Assembly (NCBI GenBank): GCA_013138975.1
Contig: WTBR01000096.1
Span: forward strand, 1 to 61,952
Source: Bacteroidales bacterium
Lineage (GTDB): Bacteria; Bacteroidota; Bacteroidia; Bacteroidales; UBA12077
DNA: 61,952 bases
Direction of reading: 5' to 3'
The notes under the pieces were generated by a model. The model did not search any database. It had not been told where the DNA came from and was given only the letters and a program-made list of their open reading frames with translations. Of the stretch, positions 29,435 through 38,481 are shown piece by piece. Both the position numbers and the translations under genes were made by a program. Numbering within the stretch: position 1 is the first letter of the stretch; each line of letters starts with the position of its first letter.

Positions 29435-30346
29435 TTATTTTTTAAGTCCTAAAATATGTGTGATAATAGCCTGACGAGTATAAACACCATTTAAGGCCTG
29501 TGTAAAGTAATATGCTTTCTCGTTTTCATCTACATTAACATCAATTTCGTTAACACGAGGAAGTGGGTGTAAAACTTTCATGTTATCTTTTGTATTTTCT
29601 AACATTTCGTTTTTTAACACATATGAGTTTTTTGTTTTTTCATATTCCATTGGGTCAGAGAATCTCTCTCTTTGAATACGAGTCATATAAATAATATCAG
29701 CATCATTTACAGTCTCATTTAAATCTCTGTATTCGTGATATTTTAAACCTTTACGATCAAGGAATATTTTATATTCATCAGGAATTCTTAATTCTTTAGG
29801 AGATACAAAATGATAAGTAGTATTAAACATAGCCATTGCTTGCAACAATGAATGAACCGTACGACCATATTTCAAATCACCAACAAAGATAATATTTAGG
29901 TTATCAAGCGTTCCTTGAGTTTTACGTATTGAATATAAATCGAGCAGAGTTTGAGTTGGATGTTGATTAGCTCCGTCACCTGCATTTACAACAGGAACGC
30001 GTGAAACTTCACTTGCCCAACGAGCACTACCTTCAATTGGATGACGCATTATGATCATGTCACTGTAATTAGCAACTGTCATAATTGTATCTTTTAGAGA
30101 TTCTCCTTTTGAAACACTTGATGAACTAGCATCTGTAAATCCAATGTATTTACCACCTAGTCGGCTAATTGCGCTCTCAAAGCTTAAACGTGTACGTGTT
30201 GAAGGCTCAAAAAATAGAGTTGCAATTACCTTGTTGTTTAAAAGGTTTTGATTTGGATTTCTTTCGAATTCAGCTGCGAGATCAAGAATTTTAAAGATCT
30301 CTTCCTTCGAGTAATCCGTGATTGAAATTAGATGATTGTTTTCCAT
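29435..30346 (-). CDS. pyrB: aspartate carbamoyltransferase catalytic subunit
   Basis: The 303-residue chain shows the carbamoyl-phosphate site [27 protein letters not shown] and the HPLPRVNEI loop. It condenses carbamoyl phosphate with aspartate to N-carbamoyl-aspartate, the committed step of pyrimidine synthesis. It is followed by pyrI and preceded, 32 bases upstream, by the yigZ-like gene, so it is probably the third gene of an EamA-YigZ-PyrB-PyrI operon. Confidence 0.96.
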   Translation of the reverse strand: MENNHLISITDYSKEEIFKILDLAAEFERNPNQNLLNNKVIATLFFEPSTRTRLSFESAISRLGGKYIGFTDASSSSVSKGESLKDTIMTVANYSDMIIMRHPIEGSARWASEVSRVPVVNAGDGANQHPTQTLLDLYSIRKTQGTLDNLNIIFVGDLKYGRTVHSLLQAMAMFNTTYHFVSPKELRIPDEYKIFLDRKGLKYHEYRDLNETVNDADIIYMTRIQRERFSDPMEYEKTKNSYVLKNEMLENTKDNMKVLHPLPRVNEIDVNVDENEKAYYFTQALNGVYTRQAIITHILGLKK

Positions 30347-30378
30347 TAATACAGTTTTATTAGTGGTTCTTAAATTAT

Positions 30379-30996
30379 TTATCTTGTTTCTATAAAATCA
30401 ATTTTTAAATCTTTTATTCGATCAAATTTGCTTAAAATCTTTTCTGTTTCAGCTTTTCTGAAACTTAGTGTGATAGAGCAGGATAAATCGAACGTTTGAT
30501 CGTAAGTTTCTATTTTTTCTTCTTTTAATATTTTCATTATATCATTCATTACAGGATATTCGAATTTCAATTCATAAATATCATGTAATGTTTTTTTAAT
30601 GATTTTTGCATTCTTCAATGCATCTTCGGTTGCTGTTTTGTATGCATTTATTAATCCGCCAACGCCTAATTTAGTGCCACCAAAATAGCGAATTACTACA
30701 ACTACAATATTTGTTAAATCAAATGATCTTATCTGACCAAGTATTGGTTTTCCTGCTGTACTTGATGGTTCTCCATCGTCATTTGCCCGAAAAATTTCTT
30801 TCTCTAATCCCAGCATATATGCAAAACAATGATGACGTGCATCGTAATAATCGCTACGCAGTTTTTCTTGTAATTCCTTAATTTCTATTTCAGACGAAAC
30901 AGGATATGCAAAGGCAAGGAATTTACTTCCTCTGTCTTTAAAGAACCCTTCCGAAGGTTTACTTATTGTTAAATATTCGTCAATATATTCTGCCAT
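30379..30996 (-). CDS. YigZ/IMPACT-family protein
   Basis: A 205-residue protein with the UPF0029/IMPACT N-terminal domain (about 15-125, including [24 protein letters not shown] and [21 protein letters not shown]) and a C-terminal DUF1949-like ferredoxin-fold domain. Eukaryotic IMPACT proteins regulate Gcn2 kinases, while the bacterial role is poorly defined. Its stop is 32 bases before pyrB, and its start codon directly abuts the stop codon of the EamA gene, which indicates translational coupling. Confidence 0.88.
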   Translation of the reverse strand: MAEYIDEYLTISKPSEGFFKDRGSKFLAFAYPVSSEIEIKELQEKLRSDYYDARHHCFAYMLGLEKEIFRANDDGEPSSTAGKPILGQIRSFDLTNIVVVVIRYFGGTKLGVGGLINAYKTATEDALKNAKIIKKTLHDIYELKFEYPVMNDIMKILKEEKIETYDQTFDLSCSITLSFRKAETEKILSKFDRIKDLKIDFIETR

Positions 30997-31878
30997 TTAA
31001 GTCTTTGATAAAATATAAATTGCTATAAATGATATTATTATTCCTATCCAGTTAATTTTAAGGAATTTTTCTTTAAATACTACAAGTCCGATTATTACGG
31101 ATAATGCAATTACACCTAAGTTATTTATTCCAAATACGATAGAACCATCCATTGTATTACCAATGCTGTTTTTATAGTTTAGTGCCTTAATTAAAAAGTA
31201 TAAAGAACCGTAATTACATATGCCTAAGGTGATTCCCCAAAACAAAATCTTTTTATTAAATAAGTCTTTAAAGGATGTTTTTCGAAGTAGTTTGGTTACT
31301 AAACCTGATATTGCGGCCATTGCAAAAAGAATAACAGTAAATAGTGGTAAAATGTCGTCAGCAACAAAATTGTGCTGAGCATATTTAACAAACGAATCGA
31401 CCACACCCATTCCTAAAAATAAGATGATGGGTAAATATATATTCCGAGGATCGAACTCTACTTTTCTTTTACGGTAAACAGAAAGAAATACAGCTAGAAT
31501 TGCTAAGATTATTCCAATTGCTTTAAAGTTAGTCAATACATCTAAAGGATCGATAATTATTGATACTGCAATTGGAATGATAACTGACATTTTATTGGAA
31601 ACCGTTGTAATTGCAATTCCAACAATTTGCGATGATTTGGCAATTACTACAAACATTATTATGAATAAAACTCCAATTAGAATGGAGAAGGGGAACCATG
31701 AACTTTTTAATATTGGAATAATATCCACTTGAGTATTAGTAAGTAAAATTCCTAGAATTGCTGCGGTAATATAATTAATGATAATAACATTAAAAGTATT
31801 TATCTTAAATCTGTCAAGAAATTTGAAGATTACATAAATTCCTGCTGATGATAAAATACTAAATATTATAAAAATCAT
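30997..31878 (-). CDS. EamA/DMT-family membrane protein, first gene of pyr operon
   Basis: A 293-residue protein with about ten membrane segments and a duplicated EamA layout (second half starts about residue 148). The C-terminal half contains the FGINNLGVIALSVIIGLVVFKEKF motif typical of the family. Transport substrate is unknown; the co-operonic pyrBI genes make a nucleobase, nucleoside or related metabolite conceivable but unproven. A terminator-like hairpin lies 18 bases upstream of the start codon, in the leader. Confidence 0.8.
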   Translation of the reverse strand: MIFIIFSILSSAGIYVIFKFLDRFKINTFNVIIINYITAAILGILLTNTQVDIIPILKSSWFPFSILIGVLFIIMFVVIAKSSQIVGIAITTVSNKMSVIIPIAVSIIIDPLDVLTNFKAIGIILAILAVFLSVYRKRKVEFDPRNIYLPIILFLGMGVVDSFVKYAQHNFVADDILPLFTVILFAMAAISGLVTKLLRKTSFKDLFNKKILFWGITLGICNYGSLYFLIKALNYKNSIGNTMDGSIVFGINNLGVIALSVIIGLVVFKEKFLKINWIGIIISFIAIYILSKT

Positions 31879-31896
31879 AATCTCTCGTTATTACAC

Positions 31897-31931
31897 AAAA
31901 AAAACAGGCTTCTAAAAATAGAAACCTGTTT
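31897..31931 (-). promoter_or_regulatory. leader terminator/attenuator of the EamA-yigZ-pyrBI operon
   Basis: On the minus strand a 12-bp stem with one mismatch (AAACAGG-TTTCT, loop ATTTTT, AGAA-GCCTGTTT) runs into eight T, ending only 18 bases before the EamA start codon at 31878. No promoter can fit between them unless it overlaps the hairpin, so transcripts of the operon probably cross this terminator. A 20-codon frame (32001-31939) precedes it. It could alternatively be the terminator of a decayed upstream gene. Confidence 0.6.
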
Positions 31932-32149
31932 AACGGGGTCATTGAACCCTTGAATATTGTTCTGTTAACTGTATTTTGTCTTTGAATATTTTTAATGTCA
32001 TTTTTTAAATATCAAAAAATCATATTTGTGCAAAGATAGATAAATCTCGAATACAAAAAATACTTAGTTAATAAATCTATTAACATATTTATAAACAATT
32101 GTTTTTTTTTGTTGAGTTAATCTTATTATACTTAGTTTTCTTTAATTGT

Positions 32150-32365
32150 TTAAATTTGGTCAACTGAAACATTAGTTTGTTTTGTTATTTTATATGATGG
32201 CCATCTAATCTCAATCCAATCAATTATATTTACATTATCCATTCCAAAATGAGTCCAAAAATCCTTACTTATACTTCTAAAACCCTTGCTAGCAATTATT
32301 TCACGTATTTGTACAGCTGATTCTCCATTGATGGTTACCTTAGTGATTATACAAAGACGATTTTT
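32150..32365 (-). pseudogene. remnant C-terminal ASPIC/UnbV domain of an FG-GAP repeat protein
   Basis: The minus strand reads K-V-T-I-N-G-E-S-A-V-Q-I-R-E-I-I-A-S-K-G-F-R-S, then DFWTHFGMDNVNIIDWIEIRWPS and TNVSVDQI-stop. ASPIC/UnbV domains have the same order: QxREV..G.GF.S, HFGLG, VD.IEIRWPSG, then a short end. No start codon or upstream repeats remain, so this is the tail of a lost surface protein gene. Confidence 0.75.
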
Positions 32366-32374
32366 GGATATAAG

Positions 32375-32403
32375 AAAAGGCTATTTTAATCAAATAGCCT
32401 TTT
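32375..32403 (-). terminator. terminator of the alpha/beta hydrolase gene
   Basis: A perfect 12-bp stem (AAAAGGCTATTT, loop TAATC, AAATAGCCTTTT) lies 18 bases downstream of the hydrolase stop codon. It is symmetrical, so it could act in both directions. Confidence 0.85.
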
Positions 32404-32421
32404 ATGCTGTCTTATTCAAAT

Positions 32422-33414
32422 TTATATCTTGGTTTTCAATATCATGCTCTGAACAGCAGAAATTATTACTTCTGGTTGATCTTCATTGATGTAATGACTG
32501 CTATTAGGAACTAATATTTGCTCACTATCTGAAGAAAGCTTTAAAAAGTCTTTTTGCATTTTAACTTTAGCATCAACAAATTCATTTTTCATTTTTTCAT
32601 CGCTAAATAAGTGATCAAAATTATCTCTATCACTTGCTGTTAATACTAAAAGTGGAATGTTTCCGAAAGATGTAATTTTATTTGCTTCTTTATGTAGGAG
32701 AGGCATTTGATCTTGTTCCTCCAGCACAGCATATGCACTCTTGTACAGCAATGTTGGCATTAAAGTATTTAAATAATTGTACTCTTCTCTATCAGGAAAC
32801 ATACCTTTGAACATCTGACGCACAAGACCAACTGAATTTGCAAATTTAAGAAATCCACCTGGAAGCCCCCGACTAACCATTTCATAAAGCTCGTCGGATA
32901 AATAATCTTCTTCGTTCGGACAGGCACTATCAATTAAGATCACACCTGCAACATCTTGTGGATATTTTGAAATGTAACTTCGAAGAATAATTCCTCCCAA
33001 AGAATGTCCAACAAGAATATATGGTTTAGAAACATTTGCTTTTTCAAGTAAAGCATGCAATTCTTCTGCCATTGCTTCACCTGTTTTTGGGTTATTTCCA
33101 CGTTCGCTCCACAAAAGTCCTGCTCGATCATACGATAATGTTGTAGCAAACTTGGATATTTCTTGTTGTAAAACAAACCACTGCAAGTGTGCTGCAGGAT
33201 CAAAAGCCGATTCAAAAATTATAGTGGGGCCTTCAGTACCTTTCTTATAATAATGAAGTTTATGGCCTCCAACATCTACAAATTTTCCATGAGGAGTTAT
33301 TTTTTCTGCTTTGAAACGAGAAATTCTTTCAAATGTAAATCCAATAATGAGTAATGAAATTATTAGTAATAGAATTCCTAACAGGTTTTTTTTTAACCAT
33401 TTAATTTTTTTCAT
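32422..33414 (-). CDS. membrane-anchored alpha/beta hydrolase
   Basis: The ATG at 33414 (MKKIKWLKKN) is preferred over an upstream TTG. One membrane segment (about 9-27) anchors the enzyme, and the alpha/beta hydrolase domain follows. It has the nucleophile elbow GHSLGG, a downstream acid in LVLTASDRDNF and the catalytic His in NSSHYINEDQP. The early GTEGPTIIFESAFDPAAHLQWF segment holds the oxyanion loop. The family includes esterases, lipases and peptidases; the substrate is unknown. The gene is monocistronic. Confidence 0.82.
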   Translation of the reverse strand: MKKIKWLKKNLLGILLLIISLLIIGFTFERISRFKAEKITPHGKFVDVGGHKLHYYKKGTEGPTIIFESAFDPAAHLQWFVLQQEISKFATTLSYDRAGLLWSERGNNPKTGEAMAEELHALLEKANVSKPYILVGHSLGGIILRSYISKYPQDVAGVILIDSACPNEEDYLSDELYEMVSRGLPGGFLKFANSVGLVRQMFKGMFPDREEYNYLNTLMPTLLYKSAYAVLEEQDQMPLLHKEANKITSFGNIPLLVLTASDRDNFDHLFSDEKMKNEFVDAKVKMQKDFLKLSSDSEQILVPNSSHYINEDQPEVIISAVQSMILKTKI

Positions 33415-33534
33415 AGTCAATGTTTTATCAAGATTGTTAAAGTCAATTGAAACAAAGGAACATGATATTGAAAGAAATATCGTCTTAATTTTCTAAAGTG
33501 AGACAATGTTGTACTTACTTACAATTCTAAACAA

Positions 33535-34158
33535 TTAGAATCTGAAACCAAAATTTAGGTGAGGTTCAAAAATGTATTTAGGCGTTCCTTTTTCAATAGC
33601 AGCAAACTCATCGGGATAGTTTGTGTCTACAGGCCAATATTTAAGTGCATAAGCAGGTTCAACAAAAAAGCGTTTCTTAAAAAAATCAAAGCGATAGCCT
33701 AAAATAACCTGAAGATACAACTGGAAACCTTTTTGTATTTTTTTATCATCTTCATCAAAATATTGCTGAAGAAGAAAGCTTGGTTCTACAGTTGTAAATA
33801 AATCTTTCCAGAGTAAGCGTTGATATCCTAAACCAACACCATAGGATCTAATCTTACCCGGGTATAGTTCATCGGAATCTCCATAAGTGCCTATGGGCTC
33901 ATAAACTGTCCACGAGATAGCTTCAAGCATGATTTTATCTTTCCTAGTAAGTTGATATCCGTAATTTAATTGAAAATAATCTGCTGATTCCGGAAAAAGA
34001 TTTAATACCATAAAAAACGAACCTCCTATGGAATGTTTACGAAAAATATTCTGCTTTTTTGCTTGTTCTGACAATGAATCAGTTTGTGCAATACTTTGAC
34101 TAAAAGCCAATGTTGTAAACATGGCAATTATAACTGGTGTTAAAAAATACTTTTTCAT
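33535..34158 (-). CDS. putative outer-membrane beta-barrel protein
   Basis: The start at 34158 gives MKKYFLTPVIIAMFTTLAFSQSIAQ, a good signal peptide; the longer frame from 34215 would begin at a TTG. The mature protein of about 185 residues alternates hydrophobic and polar residues and ends in aromatic Phe (NFGFRF), as expected for a small outer-membrane barrel. No family is recognised. It is divergent from the TetR gene, and the spacer carries the TetR palindrome, so the two could be co-regulated. Confidence 0.65.
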   Translation of the reverse strand: MKKYFLTPVIIAMFTTLAFSQSIAQTDSLSEQAKKQNIFRKHSIGGSFFMVLNLFPESADYFQLNYGYQLTRKDKIMLEAISWTVYEPIGTYGDSDELYPGKIRSYGVGLGYQRLLWKDLFTTVEPSFLLQQYFDEDDKKIQKGFQLYLQVILGYRFDFFKKRFFVEPAYALKYWPVDTNYPDEFAAIEKGTPKYIFEPHLNFGFRF

Positions 34159-34217
34159 AATTCTATTTGTTAAATTATTTATTTCAAAACAAAAGGCGTC
34201 AAAACGTTTTAACAAAT

Positions 34218-34259
34218 ACGTTCAAGTGATATTCTATAGGCATTCAAAAAACGTTCAAG
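34218..34259. promoter_or_regulatory. pair of direct repeats ACGTTCAAG 33 bp apart
   Basis: ACGTTCAAG occurs at 34218-34226 and 34251-34259, each followed by an ATAT within six bases. The 33-bp spacing is about three helical turns. It lies 60-100 bp upstream of the outer-membrane protein start and could be an activator site. Confidence 0.3.
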
Positions 34260-34400
34260 CTATATTTTTATGTAAATAGTTTGTATTAAAGTTAAAAAAA
34301 AAATATGATATAGAAATTCTTATTGTCTAAAGTTTCTAGAATAAGGTAGGGGTAACATTTCTAAATTTGCATTTATAGACAATTTTAACTTTATTTGTAA

Positions 34401-34418
34401 AATGAATGAGCATTCATT
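34401..34418. promoter_or_regulatory. probable TetR operator palindrome
   Basis: AATGAATG-AG-CATTCATT is a perfect 8-bp inverted repeat with a 2-base centre, located just before the TetR coding region, where an autoregulatory operator is expected. The alternative start ATG at 34406 lies inside it. Confidence 0.65.
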
Positions 34419-34435
34419 TATTAATAAATATTATT

Positions 34436-35014
34436 ATGCGAGTTATTGATACTGATAAAATCGAGAGAATAAAAAAGGAAGCTAAAATCCTGATAGTAAA
34501 TAAGGGTTATCATGGAGCATCTATTGCTGAAATTGCAAAAAAAGCGAATGTTTCTGATGGATATTTATACAGACATTATAAAAACAAATCAGAATTGGTA
34601 AAGGATATCTTAGAAAAGCAATTAGAGCAGTTTCATGATCATATTTTTGCCTTATTGGATGAAAAGCAAACATTAAAATCTGTTCTGGATGGAATAATCT
34701 CTTTTCTTTTTAATTTGTCCCAGGAAGAACCATACGCAATTACATTTGCTCATATGCTCGTTTACGATCATGAATTTGTATATCCACAATCAAGGCATGA
34801 TGCCATTAATAAGCTTTCGAAGGATTTATTAAATCTTGGAATAAAAAATGGTGAAATTTCACAAACGACCAGAGAAATTGATATTCAGCTTACTATTCTT
34901 AATATCCCTGTAAAGTTTATTGAATATAACAGTAAAGGATATTATGAAAATTATTTAACAGAAAAAAAAGAAAAAGAACTTCTTATTAATTTATGTATGA
35001 ATGCCTTAAAATAA
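34436..35014 (+). CDS. TetR-family transcriptional regulator
   Basis: The ATG at 34436 (MRVIDTDKIERIKKEAK) is preferred because the longer start at 34406 lies inside the operator palindrome. The protein has an N-terminal helix-turn-helix (about 12-58: GYHGASIAEIAKKANVSDGYLYRHYKNKSELV) and a helical ligand-binding domain. It probably represses its own gene and the downstream GNAT gene, whose start is only eight bases after its stop. Effector unknown. Confidence 0.87.
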   Translation: MRVIDTDKIERIKKEAKILIVNKGYHGASIAEIAKKANVSDGYLYRHYKNKSELVKDILEKQLEQFHDHIFALLDEKQTLKSVLDGIISFLFNLSQEEPYAITFAHMLVYDHEFVYPQSRHDAINKLSKDLLNLGIKNGEISQTTREIDIQLTILNIPVKFIEYNSKGYYENYLTEKKEKELLINLCMNALK

Positions 35015-35022
35015 CAAAAACT

Positions 35023-35880
35023 ATGATTACAATAAAAACACTTAAAGGAATCGACTTAAAAATAATTTATACAGCTTTCGACAAAGCTTTTGCTGATTAC
35101 GAAGTGAATTCTATGCCTTTTGATGAAGTTATGCAAATGATAACACGTAGAGGATTCAATCCAGAAATATCATTTGGGGCATTTGAAAATGATGAATTGG
35201 TAAGCTTTACATTGAACGGACTTGGAAATTGGAAGGGAAAGAAAACGGCTTATGATACGGGAACAGGAACAATTAAAGAGTTTAGAGGAAAAGGATTAGC
35301 AAAGAGAATATTTCAAGAGTCTGTGCCAGTATTAAAAGAAAATGGGATTACTCAATATCTTCTGGAAGTTCTTCAGCATAATGATAAGGCAGTTAATTTG
35401 TATAAAAATCAAGCTTTTAAAATAAGCAGGGAATTTGATTATTTCACAGCAAATAAAAGCGATTTAAAATTCTCAAATGAGAAATTAAATAATGATTTTG
35501 ATATCAAGGAGATAAATATTCCTGATTATAATCTGGCAAGTTCGTTTTGGGATTTTCAACCATCCTGGCAAAATACTTTTGATTCTATTGAACAGACCCA
35601 TCAAAACTTTAAAATAACAGGAGCATTTAAGGATAACGAATTAATCGGATATGGAATTACAGAAATCAATACAGGAGATATAACACAACTTGCAGTAAGT
35701 AAAAGTCATAGAAGAAAAGGTGTCGGAACAGTTTTACTTCATGGTTTAATTGATATCATTCAGGGAGAGTCGATAAAAATAATAAATACCGAAAAAGACA
35801 AACCTTCGATTAAAAGCTTTTTGGAAAGTATAAATATTCAACCTGCTGGAAGTCAATATGAGATGATAAAACTTTTATAA
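35023..35880 (+). CDS. tandem-GNAT acetyltransferase, first of two paralogues
   Basis: The ATG at 35023 is used, since a longer frame overlaps the TetR gene. The protein contains two GNAT folds. The first has the acetyl-CoA loop EFRGKGLAKRIF (about 84-95) and the LEVLQHNDKAVNLYKNQAF motif. The second has SHRRKGVGTVLL (about 225-236). Such double GNATs acetylate amines, including antibiotics, polyamines or aminoacyl conjugates. It is co-transcribed with the TetR gene and closely resembles the next gene. Confidence 0.82.
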   Translation: MITIKTLKGIDLKIIYTAFDKAFADYEVNSMPFDEVMQMITRRGFNPEISFGAFENDELVSFTLNGLGNWKGKKTAYDTGTGTIKEFRGKGLAKRIFQESVPVLKENGITQYLLEVLQHNDKAVNLYKNQAFKISREFDYFTANKSDLKFSNEKLNNDFDIKEINIPDYNLASSFWDFQPSWQNTFDSIEQTHQNFKITGAFKDNELIGYGITEINTGDITQLAVSKSHRRKGVGTVLLHGLIDIIQGESIKIINTEKDKPSIKSFLESINIQPAGSQYEMIKLL

Positions 35881-35883
35881 ATC

Positions 35884-35948
35884 CTAATATCCGTAAGTGA
35901 ATTTTTATTCGTTTGTAGATTAAGTAAATAGCTGTGGTAAAGACTTGA
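35884..35948 (-). repeat. dispersed repeat A, partial copy 3
   Basis: The first 50-60 bases of repeat A (CCTAATATCCG... to GTAAATAGCTGTGG) in the same orientation as the copy at 18787. It lies between the two GNAT genes. Confidence 0.65.
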
Positions 35949-36000
35949 AAAAAGCAGCTTTCTTGCTAACACTAATTACAAACACTTCAAAAACAAAAAA

Positions 36001-36873
36001 ATGAGCATTGAGTATAAATTTTTAAGCGAAAAATACATCCCGGAAATTCGTAAAGCCTGGCACAAAGCTTTTGCTAATTATCATGTCGATATGAGTTATT
36101 TAACTATTGAAAGAATGATTAGCAGAGCAAGAATGGATAGAGTCGATTATAATTTCTCTGTGGGAGCATTTCACAATAATGAGATGTGTGGATTTACAAT
36201 AAATGGGATTGATAAAATAAATAATGTTTTAAGTGCTTTTGATGCAGGAACAGGAGTAATTCCAGAATATAGGGGAAAGGGAATAGCAGGAGCAATGTTT
36301 GATTTTGTAGTTCCAAAACTAAAAATTGAGGGAGTACAAAACTTTATACTTGAAGTAATTCAAGAAAATCAAGCAGCAATAAATACATATAAGAAAACCG
36401 GTTTCTCCATTAGTAGAGACTTTAATTGCTATAAGTTAAATACAAACAGCTTTACTAATAAGATTGAGAATTTGTCGGATGTTATAATTAAATCAATAGA
36501 AAAAAAAGATATTGAAAACTGCCTCGATTTTATTGAGTGGGATATATCATGGGAATATAATATTGATGCGATCAAAAATATTCAGGAAGAATTGATAATG
36601 GATGGAGCATTTGTAGATGGAATTTGTGTAGGGTTTATTGTGTATTATCCAACTTTGGAATGGATTTTTATTCTTGCTGTAAAAGAAGAATTTAAACATA
36701 AAAATATAGATGGTTTATTGCTTACTCAGCTTATAAATAAAGTAAAATCCAAAGTTCCTTTAATTAAGTTTAATAATATTTTATCGGATCATGAAATGTG
36801 CAGTACTCTGGAAAAATATGGCTTTGAAATATATACAACACAACATGAAATGGTTTATTCATTAAATAATTAA
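36001..36873 (+). CDS. tandem-GNAT acetyltransferase, second paralogue
   Basis: A 290-residue paralogue of the preceding gene, with shared landmarks (KAFANYHVD, SVGAFHNNEMCGFTINGI, AFDAGTGVIPEYRGKGIAGAMF, LEVIQENQAAINTYKKTGF). The first GNAT domain keeps the RGKGIAGAMF acetyl-CoA loop. The second domain has lost a clear Q/RxxGxG/A signature (it reads VKEEFKHKNIDGLLL) and is probably structural. The beta-lactamase-like gene begins six bases downstream, so the group seems to form one transcription unit. Confidence 0.78.
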   Translation: MSIEYKFLSEKYIPEIRKAWHKAFANYHVDMSYLTIERMISRARMDRVDYNFSVGAFHNNEMCGFTINGIDKINNVLSAFDAGTGVIPEYRGKGIAGAMFDFVVPKLKIEGVQNFILEVIQENQAAINTYKKTGFSISRDFNCYKLNTNSFTNKIENLSDVIIKSIEKKDIENCLDFIEWDISWEYNIDAIKNIQEELIMDGAFVDGICVGFIVYYPTLEWIFILAVKEEFKHKNIDGLLLTQLINKVKSKVPLIKFNNILSDHEMCSTLEKYGFEIYTTQHEMVYSLNN

Positions 36874-36879
36874 AACAAA

Positions 36880-38010
36880 ATGAAAAGATTAATATTAATC
36901 CTGATTCTTCCTTTATTATTTACAGCCTGTAATAGTGTAAAAAAGGGGAATAACAATTCTGAAATAGAAAGAATAGCGAATGAGCTTGTGGTGGAAAATA
37001 ATATTCCGGGTTTAAATCTATCCATTATATATAAGGATGGCGAGCAGCAAAATTATTCCTTTGCTTATGCCGATGTTCAAAACAAAATAGAATTAAACTC
37101 CGAGCATGTTTTGTTTTCCGGAAGTATTGGAAAAACATATGCAGTTGCAATAATTATGCAGTTAGCCGAAGCGGGTAAGATCCATTTAGAAGATAAGATT
37201 CTTAATTACTTTCCAGAAAATGAATGGCTTGATAAATTACCAAATATACACGATATAACGATTGAAATGTTGCTGCAACACACAAGCGGATTGCCCAGGT
37301 ATGTATTTCAAGAAGGTTTTTGGGATTTGGTAATTAATTTTCCTGATAAAGTATGGACTTACGAAGATCGTTTAGCATTTGTATACAACTTAGAGCCTGT
37401 GCATGAAGCAGGAGAGGGATGGGGCTATTCCGACACAAATTATATATTATTAGGGATGTTAATTGAAAAAATTACCGGTTCATATTATTATGACGAAGTT
37501 AAAAACCGAATTTTGATTCCCCAAAAGCTTACTACAACTTATCCGGCAATAAAAAGAAAAATCAATAATTTATCTGTTGGTTATTCAAAGCCCAATGAAT
37601 TATTTAGTATGCCCGGGGCAGTTGTAGTTGATGGAGAATGTATATTCAATCCTCAGTTTGAATGGACTGGAGGAGGAATAGCCTGTACAACTTCAGATTT
37701 GGCTAAATGGGCAAAAATTTATTATGAAAGCGAATTGTTTTCAAAAGAGACACTGAACCAAATGGTAACGCCAAATAAAAATGGGAAATTAACCGATAAT
37801 CTTTCCTATGGAATGGGTAGCTTTATTTACAATACAAAACTTGGAGAAATGTATGGGCATTCCGGAACTTTTCCCGGATATAAATCAATTTTTGTTTATC
37901 ATCCGCAATTGGAAATTGCTATTGCATTGCAGATAAATTGCGATTACGCAACAGAAAAGATGAGCTTGGTAGAATATCTTGAAAGAATATTGATTGATCA
38001 GCTAAAATAA
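36880..38010 (+). CDS. beta-lactamase-like serine hydrolase lipoprotein
   Basis: The lipoprotein signal ends LLFTAC (Cys 17). The class C beta-lactamase/DD-peptidase fold follows, with the nucleophile motif SIGK (SxxK) in FSGSIGKTYA, the second motif YSDTN and the third motif HSGTFPG (in place of KTG). Members include esterases, D-aminopeptidases and penicillin-binding-like enzymes; resistance activity cannot be assumed. It follows the second GNAT gene by six bases. Confidence 0.85.
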   Translation: MKRLILILILPLLFTACNSVKKGNNNSEIERIANELVVENNIPGLNLSIIYKDGEQQNYSFAYADVQNKIELNSEHVLFSGSIGKTYAVAIIMQLAEAGKIHLEDKILNYFPENEWLDKLPNIHDITIEMLLQHTSGLPRYVFQEGFWDLVINFPDKVWTYEDRLAFVYNLEPVHEAGEGWGYSDTNYILLGMLIEKITGSYYYDEVKNRILIPQKLTTTYPAIKRKINNLSVGYSKPNELFSMPGAVVVDGECIFNPQFEWTGGGIACTTSDLAKWAKIYYESELFSKETLNQMVTPNKNGKLTDNLSYGMGSFIYNTKLGEMYGHSGTFPGYKSIFVYHPQLEIAIALQINCDYATEKMSLVEYLERILIDQLK

Positions 38011-38250
38011 AAATATTGGTATAAGTACTAAGGCATATTATAATATTGATATATAGTTATTTGAAAAATTAGTTTCACGCAAAGCACGCTAAGAAAAAAA
38101 TATGCAAAGACCGCATTTAACACATTATAAGCCTTTTGCGATCTTTGCGAAAAACTTTGCGACTTTTGCGAGAAAACTAAAAAGTATTAATATTTTATCT
38201 GTTAGTTTTAAATAGTGTACTTTACACTATGTACTTTGTACTTGTTACTA
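38011..38250. other. spacer with TTGCGA-type short repeats
   Basis: It contains several imperfect copies of a CTTTGCGA/TTTGCGA word (about 38140-38172). No gene. Confidence 0.4.
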
Positions 38251-38481
38251 TTAGTCAACACTATTTTTTACCTGAATTACCTTTGCAGCAATACTAATAG
38301 CAATTTCAGCTGTTGTTTTGCTGTTTATAGGTAACCCAATGGGAGCATCAACCTTTGAGAGCGATTCTTTTGAAATGCCATTATTCATTAGTGATTCATA
38401 TATATTCTTGACCTTATTTTTACTACCAATCATTCCAAGATATTTTAGATTTTTTGGAGCAAGTTGTTTAAGAATTATCAT
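38251..38481 (-). pseudogene. truncated XdhC copy (C-terminal 75 residues)
   Basis: The frame matches the last 75 residues of the intact XdhC-like protein at 41888-42841 almost throughout (ILKQLAPKNLKYLGMIGSK, NKVKNIYESL, KVDAPIGL and SKTTAEIAISIAAKVI). The DNA is also highly similar, and similarity stops abruptly at about 38480 on the upstream side. It lacks the N-terminal XdhC domain and most of the Rossmann part, so it is a remnant. It lies in the same orientation as the intact copy, 3.6 kb away. Confidence 0.85.

Larger units (their letters stand above)
31932..32421. other. spacer with decayed gene end and terminator
   Basis: The region upstream of the pyr operon. It includes the ASPIC/UnbV remnant (32150-32365) and the terminator of the alpha/beta hydrolase gene (32375-32403). 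Confidence 0.5.
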
